A stretch of DNA of 64,000 nt, from the NCBI GenBank assembly GCA_021030905.1, contig JAGFMI010000016.1, forward strand, positions 434,001 to 498,000, in the 5' to 3' direction. Origin of the DNA: Pyrenula massariospora. Its lineage: Eukaryota; Ascomycota; Eurotiomycetes; Pyrenulales; Pyrenulaceae. The notes beneath the pieces were generated by a model that was not told the DNA's origin, ran no database searches, and saw only the letters and a program-made list of their open reading frames with translations. Below, piece after piece: positions 12,152 to 23,686 of this stretch (position 1 is the first letter of the stretch; each line of letters starts with the position of its first letter). A program made the translations under genes and the position numbers.

Positions 12152-13171
12152 TTAATAGGTTTTCCTGTATAGCCATCCAAACTCCAATCCTTCTCCAAGC
12201 GGATATATGCGCCAGCCAAGCTCGTTCAGCCTCGCCAACGCCGCAAAAATCACAACGGAATGGGCATTACGGAGTGCAGGCCAAGGCTGGTCGAAAGCAA
12301 TCACCCCATCCCATGTGATCGCTTCAAAAACGGTTCCTGGCAGCTTGATGTCCCTAAGCCTGAATGGTGGGAGCCGACAGAACTCATGGAGAACATGGAA
12401 GGCACTCAGGAAGTTCAAAGTGTCCAGGTTGTCCTCGAGCTCGTCGAATTCAAAGTCAGGGGGGAAATCTTCCAAAGAAAGCGGGGGCTGCGGTACATTA
12501 GACGGTCGCATCGACGGTGGATTGAAGGAACTGTCGCAGAGAGTAACGGTAGCCCATATCATTTTTCGGGGGTAGCCAGGTGTAGAAGCCTCCGGACGGC
12601 TTGGGTCCCATACCTGGGCGACGTTAAAGGGGTCTCTACAGCCCATGGTCTGGCCCATGTTGATGCGATTGGCCGGATCCCAAAACTCTCTATATTGACC
12701 TTGCTGTTTCTTAGGCCATAGCGGCCGTGCAAGTTGAGGAAGATAATTGTCGGTTCGCTGCGGGTCTCCGAACTCCAAATCAGGACGAACCTGCCACCGA
12801 CCGCCGTCGCCTATCCTATCATCATCGCAGTAGTAACGGAAATTACCGCTCGGTTGATCTGCAGAGGAGGGCCGTAATTCCCTCATCTCCACGAAAGATG
12901 TGAGTATTTCTTTAAGACGATCAGTAACTGCTTCCCCATCGCCCCGCTCCGGGTCAACTTTGTAGATGTTGCGTGTTAGAGTGTAGAGATAAATATTTTG
13001 TGGTTTGTCAAGTAGCGACAGTGCGCTTTCTGCCATCCGCCGAGCCCCTTCGAAACTTCTATAGAAACTGTTCTCAGGGTATTCTCGACATGATCGGTGA
13101 ACCCAATAGGTAAAGGGATCTAGACTTGCGACAACCGATGATAAAGTAAAAACTAGTATAGTTTGTTTCAT
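12152..13171 (-). CDS. secreted metallopeptidase-like protein with degenerate zinc-binding motif
   Basis: One uninterrupted frame of about 339 residues. I start it at ATG 13171 because MKQTILVFTLSSVVAS is then a clean signal peptide; an ATG 30 nt upstream would bury it. The layout resembles fungal secreted M35-like or putative peptidase domain proteins. There is an N-terminal helical part with CREYPENSF, a middle part with paired Cys (YYCDDD, MGCRDPFN, VTLCDSSF), then the expected metal site, and near the C-terminus a RNAHSVVIFAALARL helix. In that family the metal helix is HExxH and the later helix reads N-A-D-S-Y. Here they read HEFCR and N-A-H-S. If the alignment is right, a zinc ligand and a conserved Asp are missing and the protein is probably not an active peptidase. 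The family assignment is moderate; secretion is well supported. Confidence 0.6.
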   Translation of the reverse strand: MKQTILVFTLSSVVASLDPFTYWVHRSCREYPENSFYRSFEGARRMAESALSLLDKPQNIYLYTLTRNIYKVDPERGDGEAVTDRLKEILTSFVEMRELRPSSADQPSGNFRYYCDDDRIGDGGRWQVRPDLEFGDPQRTDNYLPQLARPLWPKKQQGQYREFWDPANRINMGQTMGCRDPFNVAQVWDPSRPEASTPGYPRKMIWATVTLCDSSFNPPSMRPSNVPQPPLSLEDFPPDFEFDELEDNLDTLNFLSAFHVLHEFCRLPPFRLRDIKLPGTVFEAITWDGVIAFDQPWPALRNAHSVVIFAALARLNELGWRIYPLGEGLEFGWLYRKTY

Positions 13172-14383
13172 AGCATGAGAGCAATGTATATAGCGGATCA
13201 CTTGTAAATGAACTTGTTCATATATACATTGACATTACGCCTTCATTGCCTTAAAAGTCGAAAGATATACAGAGAAACCTTGCCTCGGCATTACTTCTCT
13301 CTGAGCCTGATAGGTAAATAAATGTAGTGTAACAGTCGCAGATGTTGGAATTAGGAAGGCGGAGGCGATATCCTGGTATTGTCCAGAAGGAGCATCATTT
13401 TGTGACGCCCCAAAGCAACCTCAAACCAATTTCAGCGCATGGAATAATGTGTCACTTAACAGCCGAGCAGCACAACAGTCCGCTGGCCTTAAAAAGCTCG
13501 ACTTGTAGGAACATATGTTGCGTAAGGTGGCTTTCAAAGCTCTCCGCCCAGTGGTGTCAGGCGTAGAGATCGGGATCAAATGGGCATTGCTCCGGATGGT
13601 TAAAAGTGGAAATATCTTTAGCGGGCCGATACATCTTGTAGTCTGGTAAAGGATATCGACTCACCTAAGACAGTCTACGACCTCATCCGAAGCTGTTTCG
13701 AAGTCGAGCGGACTCGCACCGCTGACGTCGTCGAAGTAGGAATCATTCACACACTATGACTTGCAGTTGGCGAGAGTCTACGCAACTGCCAGAAGCTCTA
13801 AGAGGAGCCGGATGGTCTGGTTGAGAAAACAGTCTGCAGCGATGCATCAAAGCCATTCCATAAACTTTGGGAAGTACCTGCGAAAGCATTTCAGAGAGGA
13901 CGATTTTGCACGGCTGCGGCTCCATCTTGGCCGTAACTACCTGCTCGCCGGACGATATTAACAAGCAGAGTCAGTGCCGCTGGGAGGCATGAAGGAGCCC
14001 GTTCCGGGCATGCGGATCGTTTTTTATGCAATGTTTACGCTTATTGAATGCTGAAACCTTCAGGGCAGACAGGCGGAGACGGCGGAATTGCGTCGGTCGC
14101 TCTTTGATGAAGCTAGGGCGCTTTTCAGGGAACGCTAGATTTAGGAGAGATATCTTTCGAATCGCCAGAGTCTATCAGACCCTTCTCAAGGCACTAGCTT
14201 TAGGTAGACAAGGGGAAAGTCATTTCAACTGGAACCCTCATCTGCGCTATTTCAATCGATTGTAAGTTGTACCTTAGAAGCGCCCAGATCCTTGAATACA
14301 TGAATTCCTCGGTAAACGCATCATAAAGCCCTGATGCCCCAGGCGCTGACGTGAATAATTGCCAAAAGAGTACATCATACAGG
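13172..14383. other. intergenic, nothing recognised
   Basis: A 1.2 kb region holding the promoter of the peptidase-like gene and the 3' flank of the P450. Short open frames only. No repeat, RNA gene or conserved fragment was noticed. Confidence 0.5.
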
Positions 14384-16194
14384 CTAACTTTCCCCCCTCT
14401 CCATCAACCTCACCCTCAAGGCCGGCTTATCCCACAAAAAATAGACCTCCTGCTCCGCCACCCACCTCTTACTCTCCGCCTCAATCGCCCACTCAAACTG
14501 CCAAAGGAGCTTCGCTAAAATGACCCTCATCTCCGCATACGCCAGATTCCTCCCAAGGCAATTCCATGGGCCCAGGCTAAACGGCTGCAAGGCATCTCTT
14601 CTATCATTCTCAAACATCGTGCCTTTTCTCTCCTCCGGCAACCACCTTTCAGGGGCGAATCGCTCTGGCTCATGCCAGTTCGCCGTTGAGCGGTAGCTGG
14701 CGTAGTGGTGGCACGCAACATTCGTCCCGCCAGGGATGAAGTGGCAGCCGACTGTGTCGCCTCCTTCGGGCGCGACACGGGCTTGGGACGTGACGAGGGG
14801 GGGGTACATTCGAAGAGATTCCTCAATGACGGCGGAGAGATAGGGGAGCCTGGTAGTCGAGGAGAAAGTTATGTCGGAGAGGGTCGAGTAGGAGCTGCGG
14901 ATCTCAGCCGTGAGGCGGGGTAGAGTGTACGGGTTGGTTAGGAGGTAGTAGAAGGCGCCGCAGAGAACAGAAGCGGATGTTTCGGATCCGGCGAGGATTA
15001 AGCTGGTGAAGGTCTTTCAGCAAAGTTTAAATGTGAGGGTGAAAAGGTGTGTCAAGTACAAAGATGTGTAAGAATAGAGTATAAGACGTTGTAAACCACT
15101 TTAAAGCTTCCCGATCACAAGAAGAGTCAATAATAAAAGGGAGGACAATAAATGCGATGAGAAGAAGATAACTTACATGAAAGCCTCCGAATGGAGTTCC
15201 GCTCGGCTCAGCTTCTTCTCGTCCTCCACATAGCGCCCCTCTTTCTCGTTGAGTCCGTTCTTCAAAATCGCTGACATAAAATCTGGCCGTTCACTACCCA
15301 TCTCCAACCTTCGCTCTACCCGATCGACTCCTAGCTGGAAATGTCCCAACTCCTTCTCCCTCACACTCTTTGGTAGTAATGTAAAGATTACATTTCTCAA
15401 AAGTGGAAACTGATTGATGACACCCAACCACGCAATCGCTCTTACCGATTCAAAAATCAGCTCGATCCACGGATGTAGTTGACTCTCTTCCAGGCAGTGA
15501 AAAGATTCCGCGAACATCAGGTCTCCGGTAATATCAAAGGTCGTGTAATTCAACCAGCTCTTGATATCGACCGTGCTACGACCGTTCTTTACCTCTCCCA
15601 TTAGCTTCTCAATCAACGTATCTACATACCCCTGCACTAGGTCCTCCTGATCCCTCAACGCTCTCTCTGAAAATGCAGAAGCAAGAAGTTTTCTATGCCG
15701 CTGATGGACGGCCGGGTCCACTGCTGAGACAAGATGATCTGCTCCATTTGGAGGGGGCACATAATAGCTCCTGTTTTTCAGAAACGGCTGATGTCCATGT
15801 CGGAAGCCGTAGATATCCCGAAACGCTTCGGGGGTAAAGAAAGCCAGTTCATTCGGGCCGATCCGCACAACAGGGCCGTACCTTTGATGCAGGGTAAGTA
15901 TATCAAGGTGATGGTGGCCGCGAAGGACGCTCCAACTCTTGGGGATACGGGAGATGGCCCAGAGGCGTGGTCCTGGAAAAGCTGCCAGAGGAGAAATATA
16001 GAAGTTGTAGACGGTGGTGTACAATAACCAAGAGAAGAGCGTCTGGGGATGGATTTAGTTAGCAGACGTTGCGCAGAGACCGTAGGGCAGCCCGGGAGCT
16101 TGGGTCGGTGGGGCTTGGGGCATACCGACGCGACGACGAAAGTTAAAAGTCCCACGGACCCCGACATGGGAAGTTCCGCTGAAACCATCGGCAT
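14384..16194 (-). CDS. cytochrome P450 monooxygenase (microsomal)
   Basis: Three exons on the minus strand: 16194-16126, 16042-15177 and 15002-14384. Introns are 83 nt (GTATGC, CTAAC branch) and 174 nt (GTAAGT). The product has about 517 residues. The short first exon provides a membrane anchor (SVGLLTFVVAS) that joins to TLFSWLLYTTVYNFY and the proline-rich hinge PLAAFPGPRLW. P450 landmarks are the WxxxR-equivalent region, the I-helix AGSETSAS rebuilt by splicing at the CACCAG acceptor, K-helix EESLRMYPP (intact ExxR), EPERFAPERWL, and heme loop FSLGPWNCLGRNLA with the cysteine ligand. It should act at the endoplasmic reticulum with a P450 reductase. The substrate cannot be read from the sequence. 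It is not in an obvious biosynthetic cluster. The nearest neighbours are the peptidase-like gene and a GST. Confidence 0.93.
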
Positions 16195-17605
16195 CAAACT
16201 TCAATTCTGATCAATTTTTTTGCTTACGATTCTGCATTCAATTCTGCAAGTCTCTAATGAATCTTGCGAGCGAGACGGGCCGCTTGGATTTAAATCTCGC
16301 GCTCCGTCCGGACGAAACGCCATAGCGGCTAGTGTGTGTAAAGCGAGTGCTCCTACAAAGCCGGCGACCGGTGCTGGCCGCAGACAACGGCGCTGACTTG
16401 CATCGAGTGTCAGCCGCTTTCCTTCACAGGCCATCCTTGTAGCGGGCACTCCGGGCCGGCCCTTGACTCGATCTTGTCTGCCGTAGTGTCTCGCCTGACG
16501 CCGAAGACGGGCAAGAAACCACGGCCATTGGCCTCGATCCGGGTTCGGTCCTGAGTTGGAACATTTATGGTGGATTGCAGTGTCATATCTCCCTAGAAGC
16601 GCAATCTCCTGGCTATGGAGATGAGCTTACCGGATCCTCAGTCGTCATAGTCATAGAGGTTGTGACCGGAGGCATGTACTGTACGTAGCTGATCTTATCT
16701 CGAGATATGCTGCCCTGTGTGGGTACAAAGACATTTATAATTGAATTGGACCAAGATTGGTCTTAACCACCTAAGCAGCCGGAAACTGGTCCGCAAAGCC
16801 GATTCGTCATATTCCGATCCGCTCACTGTGCAGAAACATACGTTGTAGACCGAAAGTCAATAGGACGTAGTAGGTAGAGCCTCAAGCGTTAAGAATTTCA
16901 AAGTACGGAGAACGTCATGCTCGTCATCATATTCAGGCAGCTCGAAAGATGCGATGCCTCTCTCCATGTCAGGGATTTAATCAAATACGGTGGTTTGCTA
17001 GTACAAGCATGTGCATCTACTACCGTACTAAATCTCCCATGGCGTGTTTCTCTCTCAATGAAGACGCCCGCATTTTCGCACAAAAATGAACCCTGCCGGA
17101 AGAAGAGTCGATCTAATGAAGCTTTATCATAGCAGTAGACATGACGAGAATGTTTCTGTCGAACAAGAGCTGATACTGACAGTTAGTTGTGGAGACTATC
17201 CCACATGCTACGCCGTTTATGCACACTGTCCATATCGAGTCAACGTACGTGGAAACAAAGACCCAGGCGATCTAGATGATTTCGTCCATTCTGGTTGCCA
17301 ACTCGAGTAGAAGAATTAGTAAACTCTCCATACCCATCTTGTTTTCTCATTTGTCATCTTTCGGCCGAGCAGGAACTCGTCACGTGAACTCGTCACGTGG
17401 AGACATGGAGCGCTCCTGTATAGGGGCTAGATCATGTGTTTCGGACGAGCGAATCTCGTGCAAATTGAGGCGCAAAAAGGCTCTGGGGATGGGTATAAAG
17501 CCTTGCACCCGGCGCTGCAAATGTGGAGGGCAGAGCGTGAAGACGACTTCATCCTAAACCATTCCATTATAATCCGACAGGCCTTCCTTGACTGCAAGAT
17601 CCAGA
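16195..17605. other. divergent intergenic region P450 / GST
   Basis: A 1.4 kb region between two divergent genes. No gene is recognised in it. The only distinct signal is a tandem E-box repeat (separate entry). The short open frames at 16917-17310 have no motif. Confidence 0.5.
17373..17399. promoter_or_regulatory. tandem 13-bp repeat with two CACGTG E-boxes upstream of the GST gene
   Basis: The unit GAACTCGTCACGT occurs twice head to tail (17373-17385, 17386-17398) and creates two CACGTG palindromes at 17381 and 17394, 13 bp apart. They lie about 210-225 bp before the GST start codon. CACGTG is the core site of bHLH factors such as Cbf1-like regulators, which in fungi act on sulfur and methionine genes among others. 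A role in glutathione-related control is a guess from position. Confidence 0.45.
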
Positions 17606-18378
17606 ATGTCTTCATTGAAACCAATCACCATTTATGTTCACGCATCGGGACCTAACCCGTGGAAGGTGTTTCCATCCTGCCCCAACAGGAATATTGAATT
17701 TGAATATAACCGTTTCCCAGGTAGTGATAGTGCTAGAAGAGCTGGGAATTCCCTATAAGACTGTGGACCAAGACCTATCAACAATCAAGCAGGCACCATA
17801 TACAGACATCAATCCAAATGGGCGTGTTCCTGCAATCCAGGATCCCAATACCAGTGTCACCCTTTGGGAAAGCGGTGCCATCATCGAGTATTTGATAAAT
17901 GAGTACGACAAGGAAGGGACGCTCCATTATTCCAAGAGCCCAGAAAAATACCTCACCCAACAGTGGCTCCATTTCCAAATGTCTGGGCAAGGGCCATACT
18001 TCGGACAGTAAGTAGTGTTGTGGCCCTGATTTGCAACGCTAGACTGAGACTACAAATAGGGCCGCCTGGTTCATGAACTTCCACCCCGAAAAGCTTCCTA
18101 GTGCTATTGACCGATACAAGAAAGAGATGCAACGTGTGGTTGGTGTGCTTGATGGATGGCTCAAGACTCGAGAATGGCTCGTAGGAGACAAATGTACCTA
18201 CGCAGATCTAGCTTTCGTCACCTGGTCCCCGATTGTACCGTATCTCTTGAAGGATGATATCGACCTCGACAGTACATTCCCATCTTATACGGCATGGTTG
18301 AAAAGGATGGAGGCTCGGCCTGCGGTGCAGAGAGCTTTCGCGGAAAAGGCAAAGGCAATGGCAGCAGTCAAGCATTAA
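17606..18378 (+). CDS. glutathione S-transferase, Ure2p-like
   Basis: Three exons: 17606-17665, 17721-18007 and 18060-18378. Introns are 55 nt (GTGTTT...TTTCCCAG) and 52 nt (GTAAGT...AATAG). The first junction builds the N-terminal thioredoxin-fold strand and helix: ITIYVHASGPNPWKVVIVLEELGIPY. The product is about 221 residues, normal for a cytosolic GST. Glutathione-site features are NPNGRVPAIQDP with its cis-proline and LWESGAIIEYLINEY. The C-terminal helical domain contains GQGPYFGQAAWF, GWLKTREWLVGDKCTYADLAF (the N-capping box region) and WLKRMEARPAVQRAF. It should conjugate or reduce substrates with glutathione in the cytosol. The fold and GQGPYFGQ string resemble fungal Ure2p-type GSTs. 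It converges with IRC3, with 199 bp between the stops. Confidence 0.93.
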
Positions 18379-18577
18379 GATGTGCTAAGAGCGTCTGTCA
18401 TCAATGGGTGGTCTCGGAAAGCGGGTACAGGTATCAGATCCAGGTTCGACGTTGTGATCCTTGAGATTTTGTTGACTTTGCATTTGTTACGATCGCTCAG
18501 CGGATATTCATGCGCTCATGATAGCGTCCTTGCCTGTCGGAATAGTTCAATTGATCATCTGGATTCTTCCAGAATCC

Positions 18578-20825
18578 CTATGGCGGTCGAGCGTCTCTGA
18601 CATAATCGATTGTCTCGGAATTCAATGGACCAACACTAATAATGTCGCGCTTCATCATGTCTTCCCGACGCTGCACTATTCTTTCTTCTCTTTGCTTATG
18701 AGCCATAGCCCTGTTGAAACGTCCCTTCACCCCATTCTTGATCTTGGCGATCATGTCCGTGGCCCTCCCTTTTGTGATGTCGTGGGCTGTGAGTTGATCA
18801 TCGGTGCTTCGCATCTTGTTTAAGAATGTAAGTTGGGCCTCGCTGGCAGGGGCCTTGCGCCAGGGTGCATAGGCGTTGATGGAAAATCTTTGGAATACAT
18901 CGGCTGCATATGTATCAGCAGCATGTACCGCATCCTCGAAGCTTTGGGCTTTGGCAACGAGCGAGGCTTTCGTGAAAGGAATCTTGCTTTCGGTATCAAT
19001 CTCCTTCATGGGCCGTCTATAATAGATTTTCCATAACTTCGGTCCATGATCATTATTATATAGACGAGTCTCGGCGGCCGATGCACTTGAACCCTCAACG
19101 CCAGTATTTTCAGCCGCAAGCCAGCGATCTAGCCTTTGAACCGTTTCTGGAAATTTAGCTGCCATGGCGGCATCGTAGTTAATCGAAAGCTTTCCAGAAT
19201 CTTTACCACCGCCAAGAACAAACTCCTCTTTACTAACTGCAACCCAGGCGTTGTTACTGAGCGTTCGTATATGTCGCTCACTTGAAGTGTCATCGATAAG
19301 CTCATAGATCGAACGGTATTTTGTAGCTTGCATTATCTCATTTGAGCTTTCAGTAGTCTCAGACTCGTCGCCATCTATAATAGTAGCAGATGTACGATCT
19401 CTTATTTCTTTGAGCCTCTCAACAGTAGCATCTTTGACGAGGGCATCAGGATCCAAGCCAAAAAGTGAAGGTGTGGTGATGACACCGATCGTAGCGGCTG
19501 CCACTAGGTCAATGACAAGGCAATCTTCTTTCGATGGATGCAAGCGGAGCCCTCGTCCGATCATCTGGATCAGAAGATTCTTTGATCTAGTCGGTCGGGC
19601 TAGAAGTACACAGTCGACATTTGGGATATCTGTACCCTCAGTGAAGATCCCACAATTTAGAAGAACCGGATAGTCGCCTCTTTTAAAGGAATCAAGCGCA
19701 TGTGTTCTCTCAGCGATAGTGCTCTTACCAGTCACCGATCGAGCATCTATGCCCAAGTTCCGGAATGCAGACTTTAGGGCCACGACATGTGCGACATCGA
19801 CACAAAACACAAGGGTTGATTTACGACCTTTGGCTTCTTTCATCCATGTTCGCACGGTGACGTCGTTGCACTCTTCCGATCTTACTGCCTTGGACAGGGG
19901 TCCGGTTGCAAAATCCCCATTTTTGTTGACCTTGACCTTGTCCAATTTTGCGAAGGTCCTGACAGTTGTAAATTTGACCGGAGAAAGCCATTTTTCTTCA
20001 ATCATATCAAGAAAGTCCTTATGGTAGACAATTTGGTCCAAAGCAGCTCCTAAACTAAGCCCGTCGAATCTCGACGCCGTAGCAGTGACTCCGACCAAAA
20101 TAGGGGAAGTTGCAAGACATTCCTTGCGCACTGGTGGCCTGCCTTTATGATCATTTGAGAGTTCATCTGGTTGCTGTGACGGCTGTCTCAATCCAAAATA
20201 TTCCATGACATTCAAGTATGTCTTCGCCACGATATGATGGACCTCGTCGACTAAAATGAGCTTGAATTTGTGAGGCTGGAATTTGACGAGACGGTCAGGC
20301 TTCACAAGTGTTTGAATAGAGGCAACTGTTATGTCTGCATCACCAGACGCGCGGCTGTTCGCCATTTCGATCTCGACCGTCTTGCGAGGATATGCTTGTT
20401 CGCAGTGCCTCGCAGCTTGCTCAAGAAGCTCTCGACGATGCACGATGATCAGAGTGCGGGTAGCGGTTTCATTTTGCGGTTGCACACGGTTGATCAGTTG
20501 AGTAAAGATAACCTATGACCGACAATCAGGCAATGGTTGCGGCGTGGGATCTGACACATACCGTCTTTCCTCCCCCAGTAGCCAGGGAGACTGCTAAGCG
20601 CTTCTCCCCATTTTTGATGTACGATAGGACTGATTGGATACATTCTTCCTGGTACTGTCGCAACTTAACAGCTTCATTCACCACCGGTGAAGCATCATTC
20701 GAAGGCGAGTGAGCGATGGAGGCTAGTGCACGCCATTGATGAGTATGTAGGAGTGCAGGTCGCGTCTGTGGAATACGCGGTCTGCTGGACGCGAACGTCC
20801 TTCCAAGTATCCTCCATAATATCAT
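18578..20825 (-). CDS. IRC3: Irc3-type mitochondrial DNA helicase (SF2)
   Basis: Two exons, 20825-20562 and 20512-18578, flank a 49-nt intron (GTATGT...CATAG) that falls directly after the Walker lysine. The product has about 732 residues. An arginine-rich N-terminus ([20 protein letters not shown]) looks like a mitochondrial presequence. Then come [14 protein letters not shown] (Q-motif region), Walker [19 protein letters not shown], Walker B LVDEVHH, motif [14 protein letters not shown], and in the second RecA fold [24 protein letters not shown] and motif [12 protein letters not shown]. This matches Irc3, a double-stranded DNA helicase that acts on branched structures in mitochondrial DNA. 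A long basic C-terminal part ([19 protein letters not shown]) also fits the family. It is divergent from RRN5. Confidence 0.92.
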
Positions 20826-21308
20826 ATTTCATTTTGAAAGGGTAGATGATCCGAGGGGCCAGGCGTAAAACTGTGGCGAATGTGTAGGTTTTGCTTATCT
20901 CCATGATCCAGCCATAAGCGGAGATCAAAACTGGTGCACAGCTTCTTGAAAATGGTTGCACAAAACGTCCTCAGGCCGCGGTGGGGAAACTGGTCGTGCG
21001 GAGATACTCGAAAGTGTTGTAGAATGCTTTTTCATCTCTTAGCCTTTTCTATTCCCTAAGACACACAGTCGGATCATTAACCTATTTTCAAGGAGAATTT
21101 CTATATCTATCAAACCTACGTACATTCAAACCTCGTCGCTAAGTTTTGTAGAAATTAGAAGTATCCTTTGTGATCCTTCTCATCCACGATAACTACAGTG
21201 CATTTTGGACCCTATGCCCATTATGGACAGCTACCTCAGCAATTCTGCACAGAGAATCGGTCAGTTGATGCAAGCTAATTGTTGGAAGGCTTGCCTCATG
21301 CCATTAGG
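20826..21308. promoter_or_regulatory. divergent intergenic region IRC3 / RRN5
   Basis: This 483-bp region separates the two start codons. Just before the RRN5 start there is a cattag/g that could be a splice acceptor for a 5' UTR intron, and an upstream short reading frame (ATG near 21268) that stops just past the RRN5 ATG. No other element was recognised. Confidence 0.35.
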
Positions 21309-23111
21309 ATGAGTACAATGAATAACTCTCCGAGTTCAGCAATGAGTGGTAGTTCTGCTGAGTCTTTGTACGACGAGCACCAATCTGATGGAAACCTTGG
21401 AGACTTACAATCCGCGAGTGATCATCGAAACTCTTCATTTCATAAGGTCAAGTGGCGATCGAGAGAGCATAAGTGGCGTCATCTTCGTCGGTTTTACAAT
21501 GATAACTATCTGGAGCTCTTACGGGCTGAAAGCGACTCGAAAGTCGATGAGAACGATGACGAAGGGAATAAGAACGAAGCCATGACTTATTCGCAGAATG
21601 GAGCTGTCATATGGACTGCGCAAGAAAAGACTGACCTGTTCCATGGTCTTGCTAGGCGAGGCAGATTTGACCTCCCGAGCCTGGCTGCTCGGGTTGGCTC
21701 AAAATCTGTCATTGAGATTCAAGCATATCTAGACCAGCTCCAGACAGGGCTAGTCGATGCTCAGCTTTTCAATGCAAGCCATATGGGAGTCTCGCTTGGC
21801 GAGATTCCAGCCGCTATAGAAATCAGCCCGAAAATGGAGCGCTTGCTAGAGAGAGCTGCGGATGCCCTTTGCATGTATCAAGGGAGATACGAGGATTCCG
21901 CGGGTAAAGAGAAGTATGGCAATTCCTGGCTTACTTCTCTCGAATCTGCAAAAACTAGGGATAAAGAAAGGACTGAGAGTTTTGAAGGAGACCCACATGG
22001 CGTAGACCAGAATGATGATGGATTCGATGCCGAAAGATTCTTCAATCTGCCGAAGATGATAGAGCTGTCGGAGAAAGTCTTTATGAATCGGAGCAATCCA
22101 AGCACTAATGACAACTGGAGGAATCTGGTCTTTGGGAAAGAGCGACCTACTGTCACATTTGATTCTCTCGGAGAGCTTTACGAAATCGCGTTGAACTTGA
22201 CTCACAAGGTGATGCAAAGTTCCATCTTTGTCGCAATGTCCCGCATTCGAGCTTCAAAATACGACCGATATGCACCGTCCAGGTTGGTTAAGATACAGGA
22301 CGTTGAGGCTGCGGTGCGCCTACTGGGAATGAGGGAAGAATCGTGGGAATTCTGGCGGACTGCAGCAAGGAGATGTGGTCTACAGGTCGTTCAAGCAACT
22401 TATGGCCGTGGCCACAGGAAAAAGCTTATGTCGTACGACGCTGTTGAGACGTCGATGGCTGAACGGGCAGTCAAGAGAAGAGGTCGGCGTCGTAGTCGCT
22501 CTTCGAGTGATGACAGTTCATTATTGGAATATAGTACGGACAGTGCATCAAACAGTATCGACGAGGAGGATGACGTATCCTTTATTTCCTCTGTTCCGTC
22601 ATCTAGTCTGTCTATGGATGGGACTGATAGTGCTGGAAGAAGTGATGAGTTCGCCGAAGGAGGGGAGTCAGATCAGAGCGATCCAGAACAGTTGTATCTC
22701 GAAAGCCTCGCAGGAACATTATTGCAAACCTCAACGTCAGCGAAGCGCAAGTACAAGGAATTCCAGCAAGAACTTCGCCAAGAAGTCTACGCCTCACGCT
22801 TAGATGAAGCCGCGAGCCGTACTGAAGAAGAGCGGCTTCTGAAAATGTTCGACACAGACGTGGCAACTCTCGAACATCAACATGGGAAAGATGCGACAGG
22901 TCACAGGCCCAGATTACTGAGAAAGACGAGAGACGAGCTTGCAGATTGGAAAGATACTTTCTTACCGAGGCACTCTTGGGAAGATCATGCTACTCCAGTG
23001 CCAAAAGAAAATTTTCTGAGGACGGGGGATAAGAAGAAAAGGCTTCGGCAAGACCAACACGATGAAGAATCCATCTCTACATCCGATATCGAGAAGTGTG
23101 TGGAAAACTAG
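21309..23111 (+). CDS. RRN5: Rrn5-like RNA polymerase I upstream activation factor subunit
   Basis: One exon, about 600 residues, starting at ATG 21309 (MSTMNNSPSS). A SANT/Myb-like domain is visible near residues 90-140 (GAVIWTAQEKTDLFHGLARRGRFDLPSLAAR then VIEIQAYLDQL). A later segment has histone-fold character (LGELYEIALNLTHKVMQ, AMSRIRAS, VKIQDVEAAVRLLGM). The rest is acidic and serine-rich with a basic patch (RRGRRRSRSSSDDSS). This order matches Rrn5, the yeast UAF subunit that promotes rDNA transcription by RNA polymerase I, and its filamentous-fungal homologues. The assignment rests on the domain order and the histone-fold/SANT pairing; no catalytic motif exists to test. Confidence 0.8.
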   Translation: MSTMNNSPSSAMSGSSAESLYDEHQSDGNLGDLQSASDHRNSSFHKVKWRSREHKWRHLRRFYNDNYLELLRAESDSKVDENDDEGNKNEAMTYSQNGAVIWTAQEKTDLFHGLARRGRFDLPSLAARVGSKSVIEIQAYLDQLQTGLVDAQLFNASHMGVSLGEIPAAIEISPKMERLLERAADALCMYQGRYEDSAGKEKYGNSWLTSLESAKTRDKERTESFEGDPHGVDQNDDGFDAERFFNLPKMIELSEKVFMNRSNPSTNDNWRNLVFGKERPTVTFDSLGELYEIALNLTHKVMQSSIFVAMSRIRASKYDRYAPSRLVKIQDVEAAVRLLGMREESWEFWRTAARRCGLQVVQATYGRGHRKKLMSYDAVETSMAERAVKRRGRRRSRSSSDDSSLLEYSTDSASNSIDEEDDVSFISSVPSSSLSMDGTDSAGRSDEFAEGGESDQSDPEQLYLESLAGTLLQTSTSAKRKYKEFQQELRQEVYASRLDEAASRTEEERLLKMFDTDVATLEHQHGKDATGHRPRLLRKTRDELADWKDTFLPRHSWEDHATPVPKENFLRTGDKKKRLRQDQHDEESISTSDIEKCVEN

Positions 23112-23686
23112 ATCAGGCTTCACTACTGTTTGCGTGCTCGCGGCAGGATTCTACGTTCTCCAATTATAGAATTGAGATTTCTTTCTAGAAGGATGTGATG
23201 CCACGGATTTCTGAAACGTGAATCTAATTCCCAATGACGAGACAAAGCTATTTGAGGCTGACCAAAAGCACCCGACACCGACAACTAGGAACAACCGCTC
23301 TTCATCTCCCTTCGTGGTACACATCACGTGATGGCGTGGAAATCGCGCGTCATAGCGTGAAGCCACCCCGACCCACCCACCAGATCTAGCAACCTTGCTC
23401 CAGTAAACAACAAGGATCACTTGGCAATTGACCGACCAATAATGCGACTAACGAAAAAGAACAATTGCATTGAACGCTTCACCACAGAATGCCTCGAAGC
23501 AGATTAACACGCTGCTGTCGCGTGTCGCTTCATTGTTAGCTTGAAGCTACACTTGGCATATCGACGCGTTCCTCCTTTGACATTACTTGCATCTCTGAGT
23601 TTCGCACCTGATAACCTTGTGAGCATTGACCGGGTCGTGCTCGTCCTACAATTGACACTCTGCTCATCGCTTCGGATGCTTGCAAA
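23112..23686. other. intergenic upstream of the sirtuin gene
   Basis: 575 bp without a gene. It carries the perfect palindrome ATCACGTGAT at 23323-23332, containing a CACGTG E-box about 355 bp before the sirtuin ATG. This is a candidate Cbf1-type bHLH site. Confidence 0.4.

Noticed and set aside
13172-13201. Upstream ATG of the peptidase-like protein
   Set aside because: It would add ten residues before the signal peptide; the ATG at 13171 gives a normal secretion signal.
16917-17310. Short + strand frames upstream of GST
   Set aside because: No conserved motif and inconsistent frames; treated as non-coding promoter region.
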